Below, piece after piece: positions 15,902-25,477 of a DNA stretch of 55,981 nt (position 1 is its first letter; the number at the start of each line of letters is the position of its first letter). Where the stretch lies: assembly GCA_902770195.1 (NCBI GenBank), contig CACXSA010000020.1, positions 1 through 55,981 of the forward strand. The letters run 5' to 3'. Both the position numbers and the translations under genes were made by a program. The notes beneath the pieces are model-generated. The model saw only the letters and a program-made list of their open reading frames with translations. It ran no database searches and was not told where the DNA came from. The DNA comes from an uncultured Prevotellaceae bacterium. GTDB taxonomy: Bacteria; Bacteroidota; Bacteroidia; Bacteroidales; Bacteroidaceae.

Positions 15902-18808
15902 GTGAAAAAAGAGACGCTTGTTTTCTTGTTGCTTTTCGCCATTCTTTTTGTGTTGGCGGATGTGCCTAAACTGCACTTTCCACAAACGGAAAGAGCAAGC
16001 GACTCAATTCCTGCAAAAGAATCAAAAAAAGTCCGGACGGCAATTCAATCCCTTCAAAGTGATTCTCTTAAAAATAAATCCCTGCTGGCGGATTCCCTGC
16101 TTGCTGATTCCTTGATGCGTGATTCGTTGTTGAAGAACGATACATCACAGATGGATTCTTTGCATAAGGCTATCTGGCTATACAACAAGGCCATTGATGA
16201 TTCGTTACGTGCAGACTCTATCAACCGGCAACGTAAGAATGGTATTGATGCACCAGTACATTATACGGCAGAGGACTCTATGACATACGAAGGTGAGACG
16301 GGTATTGCCCACCTTTATGGTAATTCGAATGTAAAATATGAGGATATGGACCTCCAGAGCGACCAGATTTACATGTCGTTGGACTCTAGTTTGGTACATG
16401 CTACAGGTTCGCAAGATTCGGCAGGTGTGAAGTTTGGTACTCCTATCTTTAAGATGGGCAGCGATACCTACGAGACGGACACCATGGCCTTTAATTTCAA
16501 GACCAAGAAGGGTATCATCAGCAATGTATATACAGAACAGGACGAAGGTTTCATGACTTCGGAGATTTCTAAGCGTAATGCTGAGGGTGAGATGTTCCTA
16601 TATCACGGACGCTATACTACCTGTGACGAGCCCCATCCGGATTTCTATTTTGCCATGTCAAGAGCCAAGGTACGACCGGGCAAGAATGTGGTGTTTGGAC
16701 CGACTTATCTGGTGGTTGCTGACGTGCCTCTGCCCTTTGCCATCCCTTATGGCTTCTTCCCCTTTACCAAGAGTTATTCCTCGGGTTTCATCATGCCAAC
16801 CTACGGAGACGAGACCTCACGAGGTTTTTATCTGCGTGATGGTGGCTATTACTTTGCCATCAGTGACAAGATGGACTTGAAGCTGATAGGCGAAATATAT
16901 ACCAAGGGATCGTGGGGTATTTCTGCAGCTTCGAATTATCGTAAGCGTTATCGTTTCAGTGGCTCGTTCCTGGCCAGTTACCAGAATTCAGTGGAAGGCG
17001 AGAGGAATATGCCGGACTATAGTAAAACAACCAGTTTTAAGTTGCAATGGAGCCACAGGCAGGATGCCAAGGCCAATCCTTACCGCACCTTGTCGGCCAG
17101 TGTGAACTATGCCACGACGAGCTATGAGCGTAACAACTTGACTTCGATGTATAACCCTCAGGCCCTGACTCAGTCCACCCGAACATCTTCTATCAGGTTG
17201 GGTTCCACCTTCTCAAGTATCGGTATGACGATGGATGCTACCGTTACCGCCAACCAGAACATGCGCGACTCTACGGTTGACCTGACACTTCCCCAGTTGA
17301 ACATTTCCATCTCGCGTTTCTATCCCTTCAAGCGTAAGCACGCTGTAGGTAAGGAGCGCTGGTATGAAAAACTGTCATTGCAATATTCGGCAAATATTCA
17401 GAATACCATCCATACCAAGGAGGAAAAACTGATGAGCTCCAGTTTTACCAAAGACTGGCGCAATGGTATAGAACATCGCCTCCAGACGAATGGTAACTTC
17501 ACCCTGTTCGGATACCTGAATATTAACCCGTCGTTTAACCTTACCGACCGTATGTACACCCAGAAGTATAAGCGCTCCTGGGATACGGAGAAACAGCGTG
17601 AGGTAGTTGATACGCTACAGGGCTTTTACAACAACTACAACTGGAGCTTCAATGTTAGTGCATCCACGAAACTCTATGGTTTCTATGTGCCTAATCGTAA
17701 GTTGTTTGGTGATAAGATACAGGCGGTTCGCCATGTGTTCACCCCATCTGTCAGCTTCAGTTATGCACCAGACTTCAGTGCATCGCGTTATGGCTTCTGG
17801 GATGTCTATCAGAAGACAGATAAGGATGGAAATGTGTCGATGGTAGAGTATAACCAGTATCAAGGTACGCTGTTTGGTGGCCCGGGTAAAGGTAAGACGG
17901 GTAGTATTTCCATGGATATCTCCAACAATATTGAGATGAAAGTAAGGTCCGACGATGACTCCACAGGTTTCAAGAAAATCAGTATCATCGACGAGTTGGG
18001 CGCTTCTATGTCCTATAACATGGCTACGGACATTCGTCCTTGGAGCGACCTTTCAACACGTCTTCGTCTCAAATTGTCGAAAAGCTATACGTTCACGTTG
18101 AATGCCGTCTTCGCCACCTATGCTTATGAGGCTGACTCTGTGGGCGCCCGTCCTTATATTGGTAATCGTACGGAGTATAGCTATGGCCGTTTCGGACGTT
18201 TCCAGGGCATGTCGCAGAACTTGCACTACACGTTGGACAATAAGAAGGTGGCTAACTTCTTCAAATGGCTGCGTGGTGAGAAGGTTAAGAAAGATGACAA
18301 GGATAAGGACGGTAAGAATGACGACTATGATACTGGGGTTGACACCAACCTGGATAATCAAATGGAGGCTGGTAAGCATGGAGCCCATAAGGAAGATGCA
18401 GGAATGGCGGAGACGGATGAAGACGGATATATGGCCTTCAATGTCCCCTGGTCGCTGAGTATCGGCTACGGTATTACCATGCGTGAGAATACATCCGGCA
18501 GTTTCAACTATGACCGTATGCGCTATCCTTATAAGTTCACGCAGAACCTTAACTTTAGTGGTAACGTCCGCATATCAGACGGCTGGAACATCACCTTCTC
18601 GTCTGGTTATGACTTTGAGAGCAAGAAGATATCCATGACTACGGCCTCGCTCAGTCGCGACCTGCACTGTTTCAATATGTCGTGCTCGGTGGTGCTGGCA
18701 CCTTACACCAGTTATAACTTCTCGTTCCGTTGTAATGCTGCTACGTTGACTGATGCGTTGAAGTATGACAAACGCAGTTCATACTCCAACGCCGTTCAGT
18801 GGTATTAA
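15902..18808 (+). CDS. LPS-assembly protein LptD-like outer-membrane barrel
   Basis: The 968-residue protein has a signal-like N-terminus (KKETLVFLLLFAILFVLADV), a low-complexity linker (repeated ADSLL/RDSLL), an OstA-like beta-jellyroll (about 120-290; AHLYGNSNVKYEDMDLQSDQI), and then a large C-terminal beta-barrel ending in aromatic-rich strands (SSYSNAVQWY). The PYGFFPFTKSYSSGFIMP stretch is the conserved core of the Bacteroidetes LptD-like family that inserts lipopolysaccharide in the outer membrane. GTG start is chosen because the next methionine lies after the signal sequence. A TAATTTTG box (15890-15897) ends five bases before it. An aspartate/lysine-rich insert (DDKDKDGKNDD) occurs near residue 800. 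Confidence 0.87.
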   Translation: MKKETLVFLLLFAILFVLADVPKLHFPQTERASDSIPAKESKKVRTAIQSLQSDSLKNKSLLADSLLADSLMRDSLLKNDTSQMDSLHKAIWLYNKAIDDSLRADSINRQRKNGIDAPVHYTAEDSMTYEGETGIAHLYGNSNVKYEDMDLQSDQIYMSLDSSLVHATGSQDSAGVKFGTPIFKMGSDTYETDTMAFNFKTKKGIISNVYTEQDEGFMTSEISKRNAEGEMFLYHGRYTTCDEPHPDFYFAMSRAKVRPGKNVVFGPTYLVVADVPLPFAIPYGFFPFTKSYSSGFIMPTYGDETSRGFYLRDGGYYFAISDKMDLKLIGEIYTKGSWGISAASNYRKRYRFSGSFLASYQNSVEGERNMPDYSKTTSFKLQWSHRQDAKANPYRTLSASVNYATTSYERNNLTSMYNPQALTQSTRTSSIRLGSTFSSIGMTMDATVTANQNMRDSTVDLTLPQLNISISRFYPFKRKHAVGKERWYEKLSLQYSANIQNTIHTKEEKLMSSSFTKDWRNGIEHRLQTNGNFTLFGYLNINPSFNLTDRMYTQKYKRSWDTEKQREVVDTLQGFYNNYNWSFNVSASTKLYGFYVPNRKLFGDKIQAVRHVFTPSVSFSYAPDFSASRYGFWDVYQKTDKDGNVSMVEYNQYQGTLFGGPGKGKTGSISMDISNNIEMKVRSDDDSTGFKKISIIDELGASMSYNMATDIRPWSDLSTRLRLKLSKSYTFTLNAVFATYAYEADSVGARPYIGNRTEYSYGRFGRFQGMSQNLHYTLDNKKVANFFKWLRGEKVKKDDKDKDGKNDDYDTGVDTNLDNQMEAGKHGAHKEDAGMAETDEDGYMAFNVPWSLSIGYGITMRENTSGSFNYDRMRYPYKFTQNLNFSGNVRISDGWNITFSSGYDFESKKISMTTASLSRDLHCFNMSCSVVLAPYTSYNFSFRCNAATLTDALKYDKRSSYSNAVQWY

Positions 18809-18820
18809 TATAGTAGTTTG

Positions 18821-21073
18821 TTATTGAAGGATTGCCTTCAGGGAATTTTCCTCACCGACAATCCAGATGATGTCGCCTTCCATGAAACGACGCTTAGGAC
18901 TGAAGGGTGACAGGTTTTCCTTTCCTTCTTCCAAGCCTACTACCATACAGCTGTAGATGTCGCGGATGCCACTCTCTTCCAGGGTCTTTCCGATGAACGG
19001 GCTGTCAATGCCGATAATCAGCTGGCGCAGCTTCATTTCGCGCTTTTCCAGGTTCGGGTCTTCGCCCAACACTTGTTCGCTGACGGCCTGTCCGAACTTG
19101 CTCAATTGGTCGTCGCTGCCAATCACCTGTAACTTATCGCCGGGGAAGATGATATAATTGCCGTCGGGAATGTTCAGCCGATGGTTGGCACGCAGAATGC
19201 TGGACACGTGGACACCATATTTTCGCCCGAGATCCAGTTGGCGTAAGGTAGAGCCCATCCATTTGGAATCCATAGGGACAGTAAAATCTGCAATGTGCAC
19301 ATCACGATCCAAGAGTCTCCCCTCATAGAGCGGACGTTTCTTTCCATGCACCTGAGCCTCTATTTCCCTGGAGCGCAGGTTCATGATAAAGAGTCGTTCC
19401 ATGCGGATACTCCTGTTTTTGATTCTGCGCGACAGCACCACCATCAGCACGACAATGATTCCAATGGTTATCATGACGGCATTGGAGAAACGGCTCAGAT
19501 AATGGCAGATATAGAAAATGAAGGCCACTGCAATGACTGCGCGCACCAGGACGGTAAACAGCAAAGGCAATCGGTTACGGTTGCTCTCAGCCCACAACGC
19601 CCTGTATTCCGGACTGCGGTTTTTCTTCATCACCATCGCACGAAGGAAGGGTGCAATGATGAGGATGGTCAGCACACCCGTTATGGCGTTGGCATACCAG
19701 TGCAGTTCCTGTCCGGGCAACAGCTGTCGGAAGAAGGGCAGTGCAAAGGTAAACATGATGGCAATGGATGCAGAGGTGAGTATAGAGTAAACGATGGTGT
19801 TGATGGTCATTTGTACCAGCATTTTCTTCCACTTACTCTGCTCGTTGGTGTTGGGCTGACTCATGCTCAGATGGTTCAGCATTTTGATAATCTTGCTGGG
19901 CAGTCGCTTCTCCAGATGAGCATAGGCAGGGGTGGAGAGCCTGATCATGTAGGGAGTCAGGAACGTTGTGATGACGGAAACAGCCACTACCACAGGATAG
20001 AGGTAGTCACTGATGACGCCCAACGACAAGCCCAGCGAGGCGATGATGAAGGAGAACTCACCAATCTGCGCCATCGAGAATCCGCAGCGCATGGCAGACT
20101 TCAGCGATTCACCGCCCAGCATGAACGACAGGCTTCCGAAGATGCTCTGTCCTATCAGGATGGTCAGTACCAGTGTCATGATGGGAAGGGCATATTCCAC
20201 CAGGATGTCCAGATCAACCAGCATACCTACAGATACGAAGAAGATGGCGCCAAACAGGTTCTTTACCGGTTCTACTAACTTCTCGATATGTTCAGCCTCC
20301 ACCGTTTCAGCCAGGATGCTTCCCATGATGAAGGCACCGAATGCCGACGAGAATCCTACCTTGGTGGAGAACACGGCCATCGCACAGCACATGCCTATGG
20401 CTACTACCAGCATCACCTCGTCGTTAATCAGCTTGCGCACCTTGCGCAGGAACAGCGGGATGGCAAAGATGCCCACCACCAGCCATAGCACCAGGAAGAA
20501 ACCAATCTTCATCACCGAACCCAGCATCTGCCCTCCGTCAGGGTTGTTGCCCGAGGCTATGGCACTCAGCATCACCATCATGACAATGGCCAGGATGTCT
20601 TCCAGTATAAGTACGGACATGACCATTCCTGCAAACTGCTGTTGGCGCAGTCCTAAGTCGTCGAAGGCTTTATAGATAATGGTGGTTGAAGACATGGCCA
20701 GCATACCTCCCAGGAAGATGCAGTCCATTCTGGGCCAATTGAACAATTGTCCCGCAAGGACGCCGAGCATCGACATACAGAAGATAATGGTGATGGTTGA
20801 TATAATGGGAGAGGCTCCCATTTTCAGGATTTTCTTGAACGAGAAGTCAAGACCCAGCGAGAACAGTAGGAACATCACACCGATGTCTGCCCACAGATGA
20901 ATGTTCTCGGTGTCGGCCACGCTGGCTGTCAGGGGCATGTGGGGCGATACCAGGAATCCGGCAACGATGTAGCCCAGCACCAGTGGTTGTTTCAGTCGTT
21001 TGAATATCAGTGTCACAACACCGGCAACCACTAGCATCAGTGCCAGGTCCTGTATCATGGTGGGTATTTCCAT
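18821..21073 (-). CDS. CPA2-family cation:proton antiporter with two TrkA-C domains
   Basis: A 750-residue protein. An N-terminal exchanger domain of about 12 helices (VLGYIVAGFLVSP, FLLFSLGLDFSF, and ALAMSSTTII-type and GAFIMGSILAETVEAEHIEKL segments typical of KefB/NhaS) is followed by a second membrane region (about 420-550). Two cytoplasmic TrkA-C/RCK_C domains follow (GSTLRQLDLGRKYGV..., IGKTLEESGIRDIYS...). There is no RCK_N nucleotide-binding domain. It probably exchanges K+ or Na+ for H+ and is regulated through the C-terminal domains. It is convergent with the LptD-like gene, 12 bases apart. Confidence 0.88.
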   Translation of the reverse strand: MEIPTMIQDLALMLVVAGVVTLIFKRLKQPLVLGYIVAGFLVSPHMPLTASVADTENIHLWADIGVMFLLFSLGLDFSFKKILKMGASPIISTITIIFCMSMLGVLAGQLFNWPRMDCIFLGGMLAMSSTTIIYKAFDDLGLRQQQFAGMVMSVLILEDILAIVMMVMLSAIASGNNPDGGQMLGSVMKIGFFLVLWLVVGIFAIPLFLRKVRKLINDEVMLVVAIGMCCAMAVFSTKVGFSSAFGAFIMGSILAETVEAEHIEKLVEPVKNLFGAIFFVSVGMLVDLDILVEYALPIMTLVLTILIGQSIFGSLSFMLGGESLKSAMRCGFSMAQIGEFSFIIASLGLSLGVISDYLYPVVVAVSVITTFLTPYMIRLSTPAYAHLEKRLPSKIIKMLNHLSMSQPNTNEQSKWKKMLVQMTINTIVYSILTSASIAIMFTFALPFFRQLLPGQELHWYANAITGVLTILIIAPFLRAMVMKKNRSPEYRALWAESNRNRLPLLFTVLVRAVIAVAFIFYICHYLSRFSNAVMITIGIIVVLMVVLSRRIKNRSIRMERLFIMNLRSREIEAQVHGKKRPLYEGRLLDRDVHIADFTVPMDSKWMGSTLRQLDLGRKYGVHVSSILRANHRLNIPDGNYIIFPGDKLQVIGSDDQLSKFGQAVSEQVLGEDPNLEKREMKLRQLIIGIDSPFIGKTLEESGIRDIYSCMVVGLEEGKENLSPFSPKRRFMEGDIIWIVGEENSLKAILQ

Positions 21074-21160
21074 CTTCTCTATTCTCTATTCTTTGACCAA
21101 GGTCAAAGCGACCATAGGTCGAGCGCACTCTTCACTATTCACTATTCACTAGGGCGAAGC
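21074..21160. repeat. TATTCTC and TATTCAC heptamer repeats
   Basis: Between the antiporter and pepT genes lie short runs of 7-bp units: TATTCTC (about 21077-21093) and TATTCAC (about 21131-21150). Same unit length as the TTGAACA family but different sequence. Confidence 0.7.
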
Positions 21161-21164
21161 CCGC

Positions 21165-22388
21165 TCACTCGTTGTAGCCAGCTGTTAGTTCACAGATTTT
21201 CACCACGACCTGCATGGCCTTCTCCATCGACTGGATGGGCACAAACTCGTAAGGTCCGTGGAAGTTGATGCCACCGGCAAAGATGTTAGGGCAGGGCAGA
21301 CCCTTGAACGACAGCTGGGCACCGTCCGTACCGCCACGTATGGGCTTTACTTTCGGGCTGATGCCTACCTCCTGCATGGCTTTCAGCACCAGGTCGATGA
21401 CGTGCATCTGCGGGTCTATCTTTTCCTTCATATTATAGTATTGGTCGCTGACCACTGCCTCTACCGTGCCCTCACCGTATTTCTCATTCATGCGGTCAGC
21501 ACACTGGCTGATGAATCGCTTGCGGTCCTCGAATCTGTCGCGGTCGTGGTCGCGGATGATGTACGACAGTTTGGCCTGTTCGATGTTCGACGTGATGCCC
21601 AACAGGTGGTAGAATCCCTGATAACCCTCAGTTGTCTCGGGTGTCTCGTCCTCGGGCAGCATCTTGGCAAACTCAGCGGCCAGCGCATTGGCATTCACCA
21701 TCTTTCCCTTGGCATATCCTGGATGCACGCTCACACCCTTGATGGTGATCTTGGCGGAGGCAGCATTGAAGTTCTCAAATTCCAGTTCGCCCACATCGCC
21801 GCCGTCCATCGTATAGGCCCATTCGCAACCGAATTTCTCCACGTCGAAGTGGTGGGCACCCATGCCTATCTCCTCGTCGGGGTTGAAGGCAATGCGGATT
21901 TTTCCGTGCCTGATCTCCTTGTGCTCCTGCAGATAGACCATTGCCTGCACGATTTCGGCTATGCCCGCCTTGTCGTCGGCTCCCAGCAGCGTGGTGCCGT
22001 CGGTCACGATGAGGTCTTCGCCCACATGCTGCAACAGTTCGGGAAACTTCTTCGGACTCGAAACGATGCCGTCGCTCAGAAGAATGTCGCTGCCGTCGTA
22101 GTTGTGCACAATTTGTGGCTTGATGTCTGCACCCGAGCAGTCGGGGCTCGTATCGTAGTGCGAAATGAAGCCGATGGTAGGTATGTTCTCCTTCGTGTTG
22201 GCTTTCAGTGTGGCGTAGATGTAACCTTTCTCGTCCATCTCCACATCGTCCAGACCCTCACGTTCCAGTTCCTTCTTCAAATATTCAGCGAAAATAAGTT
22301 GTTTGCTGGTACTAGGTACCGTCTGGCTGTCCTCAGCCGACTGGGTATCGAACTTGGTATAGTTCAAAAATCTTTCAGTAATATCCAT
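21165..22388 (-). CDS. pepT: Peptidase T (tripeptide aminopeptidase)
   Basis: A 407-residue M20B zinc aminopeptidase releasing the N-terminal residue of tripeptides. Motifs: ISHYDTSPD (ligand His and Asp), [16 protein letters not shown] (bridging Asp), [15 protein letters not shown] (catalytic Glu, ligand Glu), [12 protein letters not shown] and a late [16 protein letters not shown]-terminal [10 protein letters not shown] is characteristic. Length is normal. It sits 21 bases downstream of the prohibitin-like gene on the same strand and is likely cotranscribed. Confidence 0.96.
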   Translation of the reverse strand: MDITERFLNYTKFDTQSAEDSQTVPSTSKQLIFAEYLKKELEREGLDDVEMDEKGYIYATLKANTKENIPTIGFISHYDTSPDCSGADIKPQIVHNYDGSDILLSDGIVSSPKKFPELLQHVGEDLIVTDGTTLLGADDKAGIAEIVQAMVYLQEHKEIRHGKIRIAFNPDEEIGMGAHHFDVEKFGCEWAYTMDGGDVGELEFENFNAASAKITIKGVSVHPGYAKGKMVNANALAAEFAKMLPEDETPETTEGYQGFYHLLGITSNIEQAKLSYIIRDHDRDRFEDRKRFISQCADRMNEKYGEGTVEAVVSDQYYNMKEKIDPQMHVIDLVLKAMQEVGISPKVKPIRGGTDGAQLSFKGLPCPNIFAGGINFHGPYEFVPIQSMEKAMQVVVKICELTAGYNE

Positions 22389-22409
22389 TTCTTTTCAGTT
22401 GGTTTTCTA

Positions 22410-23282
22410 TTATTTCTGCTTACTCATAATTTTCGAAATGTCCATCATCATGCCGTTGCCACCTACAATCTGGGGCATCTTGCCGTCCCACTTCTCTATC
22501 ATGTCTTCCTGCACAATCATGGGCGACAGCGAAGCGGCAATGGTGCGGTTGTAGTAAGCCTCTGCGTCCGCCTTGATTTTCATGGCCTTGGCGTTACCCT
22601 CTGCTTTAGCGACGGCAATCTTGGCGTTAGCCTCTGCCTCCTTCACCTCGTTCTCGGCTTTCAGCGCACTCTGTATAGCCGTGTTCTTGGCGTCAATCAT
22701 TGAAAGCAACGACGCGGGAGGTGTAATCTTCGACGTGAATTCCTCCACCAGGAATCCCTCGCTCATCAGCGATTTCTCCAGACGAGTGCGCACGTCGCGC
22801 TCGAAGTTGGCACGGTTCGACATCAGCGAGTCCGATGTATACTGGTTAGCGCAGGTACGATAAGCCTCGTAGATACACGTGCGGATGTATCCCTCTTCCA
22901 GTTCCTTCACGCCCACGCGATACTTTGTAAATATGTCGCACGCCTTCTCAGGATTGATGCGATAGGCAATGGTGGGGTCCATCTCGAACAGCGACGCGTC
23001 CTTCGCATTCACCGAGAACGTCTCGTATTGCTTACGCTGTGTAAACGTAGGATAGGTGAACACATTCGTGGTAATAGGATTGTAGAACACCCAACCCTTG
23101 CAGGTGCCCTCCACGCCACCGTAGTCCTGCTCGTTCAGCGACCACTTGTGGAATCGGATACCCACTTCACCAGAGTCAACCACCGTACAGCAGGTGGAAA
23201 ACAAGATGAGAATCAATACTAACGCGCCTCCTGCGTAGGCTAATGGTTTCAGATAAGTTTTTATACTTTCAGTTTTCTGCAT
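22410..23282 (-). CDS. Prohibitin-family (SPFH/band 7) membrane protein
   Basis: A 290-residue protein with one N-terminal membrane helix (YAGGALVLILILFSTCC) and a band-7 domain (VVDSGEVGIRFHKWSL...). A long alanine/glutamate coiled coil follows (ALKAENEVKEAEANAKIAVAKAEGNAKAMKIKADAEAYYN), as in prohibitins. SPFH proteins form large ring assemblies that scaffold membrane proteases or microdomains. No protease gene is adjacent; pepT follows. The start at 23282 gives a short basic leader before the helix. Confidence 0.88.
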   Translation of the reverse strand: MQKTESIKTYLKPLAYAGGALVLILILFSTCCTVVDSGEVGIRFHKWSLNEQDYGGVEGTCKGWVFYNPITTNVFTYPTFTQRKQYETFSVNAKDASLFEMDPTIAYRINPEKACDIFTKYRVGVKELEEGYIRTCIYEAYRTCANQYTSDSLMSNRANFERDVRTRLEKSLMSEGFLVEEFTSKITPPASLLSMIDAKNTAIQSALKAENEVKEAEANAKIAVAKAEGNAKAMKIKADAEAYYNRTIAASLSPMIVQEDMIEKWDGKMPQIVGGNGMMMDISKIMSKQK

Positions 23283-23458
23283 TTTCTCTATGATTTAACA
23301 GAATGCAAAGGTAGTAAAAAAAAAGCATATATGCAAGTAAATCCCCTTTTTCTTATTTTTGATGAAGAAATTGGGACTGCCAAAATTTGGTGGTCCCAAT
23401 ATTTATTCGTAACTTCGCATCCGTAAATGAATTAATATACTAAAACATAATTAAAACA

Positions 23459-24115
23459 ATGATTAACGTAATTTGTGTCCACACGGCCATGGCTCTGGTG
23501 GAGCCGTTGACCCAGCTTTTCAAGGAACTCTTGCCCGAAGTGAATGTTAATCACATTGCCGACTCGTCGCTCATCAAGGAGGTGATTGCCAACAACCAGG
23601 TGACGCCTGCCGTCCGCCGCCGTCTGCTGTCTTATTACAATGCCGCCGCCGATGCCGGTGCCGACGTGGTGTTCAATACCTGTTCCAGCGTGGGCGACGT
23701 GGCCGACTATGGCAACCAGTATGCCCGCATCCCCGTGTTCCGTATCGACCAGCCGATGGCTGCTGAGGCCGTGCGGAACTACAACCGCATTGGAGTCATC
23801 TCGACCTTGCCCACCACGTTGGACCCCACCTGCCGCCTGTTGCAGAACGAGGCAAAGAAGGCCGGTCGCGAGGTTGTGCTGGTGGAAGGACTGGCCGATG
23901 GTGCCTTTGCCGCCGGACAGAGTGGCGATGGCGAGACGCACGACCGTCTGATTGCTGAGGCTGCCCAGCGCATTGCCTCTCAGGTTGATATGTTCGTGCT
24001 GGCACAGGGCTCTATGGCTTGTATGGAGCAGCGACTCTCCGAACTGACGGGCAAGCCGGTGCTCTCCAGTCCCGTCTTGGGTGTCAAGGGTTTGCGTAAG
24101 TTCTTAGGTCTTTAA
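23459..24115 (+). CDS. Aspartate/glutamate racemase-family protein
   Basis: A 218-residue member of the Asp/Glu/hydantoin racemase superfamily. The two catalytic cysteines expected on opposite faces are visible: FNTCSSVGD (about 73) and GSMACMEQRL (about 185). The fold is two Rossmann-like halves. The substrate is not evident; neighbours (an MFS carrier downstream) suggest a role with an imported organic acid. The stop is followed at once by a 13-copy heptamer array. Confidence 0.82.
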   Translation: MINVICVHTAMALVEPLTQLFKELLPEVNVNHIADSSLIKEVIANNQVTPAVRRRLLSYYNAAADAGADVVFNTCSSVGDVADYGNQYARIPVFRIDQPMAAEAVRNYNRIGVISTLPTTLDPTCRLLQNEAKKAGREVVLVEGLADGAFAAGQSGDGETHDRLIAEAAQRIASQVDMFVLAQGSMACMEQRLSELTGKPVLSSPVLGVKGLRKFLGL

Positions 24116-24120
24116 TGGTC

Positions 24121-24218
24121 AATGTTCAATGTTCAATGTTCAATGTTCAATGTTCAATGTTCAATGTTCAATGTTCAATGTTCAATGTTCAATGTTCAAT
24201 GTTCAATGTTCAATGTTA
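24121..24218. repeat. Thirteen perfect AATGTTC heptamers before the MFS start codon
   Basis: Thirteen identical 7-bp units occupy 24121-24211, followed by a variant AATGTTA. The array fills the whole gap between the racemase stop and the transporter ATG at 24220. Any slip in copy number would change the 5' region of the transporter gene. It is the same unit as the arrays flanking the S23 cassette and inside the helicase gene. Confidence 0.95.
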
Positions 24219-24219
24219 A

Positions 24220-25467
24220 ATGAAACGTAAGAACATCATCCTGACCATGCTCGTCATTCTGGGCATGGTCACTTTCTTAGACCGCATCAACATCAGTGTG
24301 GCGGGGTCTAGCATCATGCACGACCTCAACCTGTCGCCCTCCGAGTGGGGATGGGTGCAGAGTGCTTTCATCCTCTCCTATGGCTTGTTGCAGATTCCCA
24401 TGGGAGCTTTGGGCGACCGCTTCGGACATCGTAAGATTCTGGCTGCCATCGTGCTGTGGTGGTCCGCCTTCACCGCCTTCACCGGACTGGCGGGCGGACT
24501 CGCTTCGCTGCTGGTCATCCGCTTCATGTTCGGCATTGGCGAGGCAGGCTCGTCGCCCTGCTCAACGGGTGTCATCAGCCGCTGGTTCGAGAAGGGCGAG
24601 GTGGGCAAGGCGCAGGGTTACGTATGGGCAGCCTCGCGCATGGGTGGCGCCCTGACGCCCTTCGTGGTCATCCCCGTCATGATGTGGGTAGGGTGGCGTT
24701 CCGCATTCTATCTGTTGGGAGCCTTGGGCATCGTTTGGGCTATCGTTTGGTATTGGTATTATAGACCCACCCCACAGCCCCTCCCTGTGAGTGAGGGGAG
24801 TAGTTGCTCTGAGAAAGAAGAATCGGTGCTGAAACCATCTGCACCCCTCCATACAGGGAGGGGATGGGGGTGGGTCTCTTCCCTTAACTTCTGGCTCATC
24901 TGCGGCATGTATTTCTTCTATGCCTTCGGCTCGTGGTTTTTCTTCTCCTGGTTCCCCACGTTCATGGAACTGGGGCGTGGCTTCGACAAGTCGGAACTGA
25001 CCTATGCCGTCGCCGTACCGTTCATCATGAGCATGATGGGTAACATTGCCGGCGGACACCTGACCGACAAGCTCACCAACCGCTATGGCATCAAGGTGGG
25101 GCGCAAGGCGCTTGGATCCACGTCGCTCGCCGTCTCAGCCGTCTGCATGTTCCTTGCCGCCTTCATCCCGGGCAAGATAGCCGTCTTCGTGTTCCTCTCG
25201 CTCTGCTTCGGCATCTTCGACCTCATGCTGCCCTCTGCGTGGGCCCTGTGCATCGACCTGGGCAAGCGTCATGCCGGCACCATCAGCGGTGCCATGAACA
25301 CGGCGGGCAACATCGGAGGCTTCTGTTGTGGCATCCTCTTCGGCGAACTCGTCCAGCAGTCGGGCAATTACAACCTGCCCCTCTATATGATTGCCGTCAT
25401 GCTCATCATCAGTGCCGTCCTCTTTGCCTTCATCAATCCTGAGAAGCCTATTATTCGCGAGGAATAA
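24220..25467 (+). CDS. MFS transporter, anion:cation symporter (ACS) type
   Basis: A 415-residue twelve-helix carrier. N-terminal DRINISVAG and GDRFGHRKIL (motif A after helix 2) and GIGEAGSSPCSTGVISRWF are typical of the ACS branch, which imports organic acids such as hexuronates, phthalates or glucarate. The substrate is not identifiable. In the central cytoplasmic loop (about 184-220) the sequence PTPQPLPVSEG...LHTGRGWGWV is foreign and corresponds to a mini-element with inverted ends inserted in frame. The gene start directly abuts a heptamer repeat array, with no visible ribosome binding site. Confidence 0.88.
   Translation: MKRKNIILTMLVILGMVTFLDRINISVAGSSIMHDLNLSPSEWGWVQSAFILSYGLLQIPMGALGDRFGHRKILAAIVLWWSAFTAFTGLAGGLASLLVIRFMFGIGEAGSSPCSTGVISRWFEKGEVGKAQGYVWAASRMGGALTPFVVIPVMMWVGWRSAFYLLGALGIVWAIVWYWYYRPTPQPLPVSEGSSCSEKEESVLKPSAPLHTGRGWGWVSSLNFWLICGMYFFYAFGSWFFFSWFPTFMELGRGFDKSELTYAVAVPFIMSMMGNIAGGHLTDKLTNRYGIKVGRKALGSTSLAVSAVCMFLAAFIPGKIAVFVFLSLCFGIFDLMLPSAWALCIDLGKRHAGTISGAMNTAGNIGGFCCGILFGELVQQSGNYNLPLYMIAVMLIISAVLFAFINPEKPIIREE
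24764..24876. mobile_element. 113-bp mini-element with inverted ends inside the MFS gene
   Basis: Ends are inverted: 24764-24788 (GACCCACCCC... CCTCCCTGT) against 24853-24876 (ACAGGGAGG... GGGTGGGTC), about 24 bp with few mismatches. The interior is unlike the surrounding coding sequence. The reading frame continues through it. Related G/C-rich palindromes flank the DUF559 cassette and lie near 7232-7258. Confidence 0.75.
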
Positions 25468-25477
25468 AAAAAGAAAA

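Noticed and set aside
19295-20278. Plus-strand frame of 327 codons
   Set aside because: Antisense to the CPA2 antiporter; rich in His, Gln and Asp as typical for shadows of membrane-protein codons.
21258-22703. Long plus-strand open frame of 481 codons
   Set aside because: It is antisense to pepT and the prohibitin-like gene, both of which have complete family motifs; the antisense translation has no recognisable pattern.
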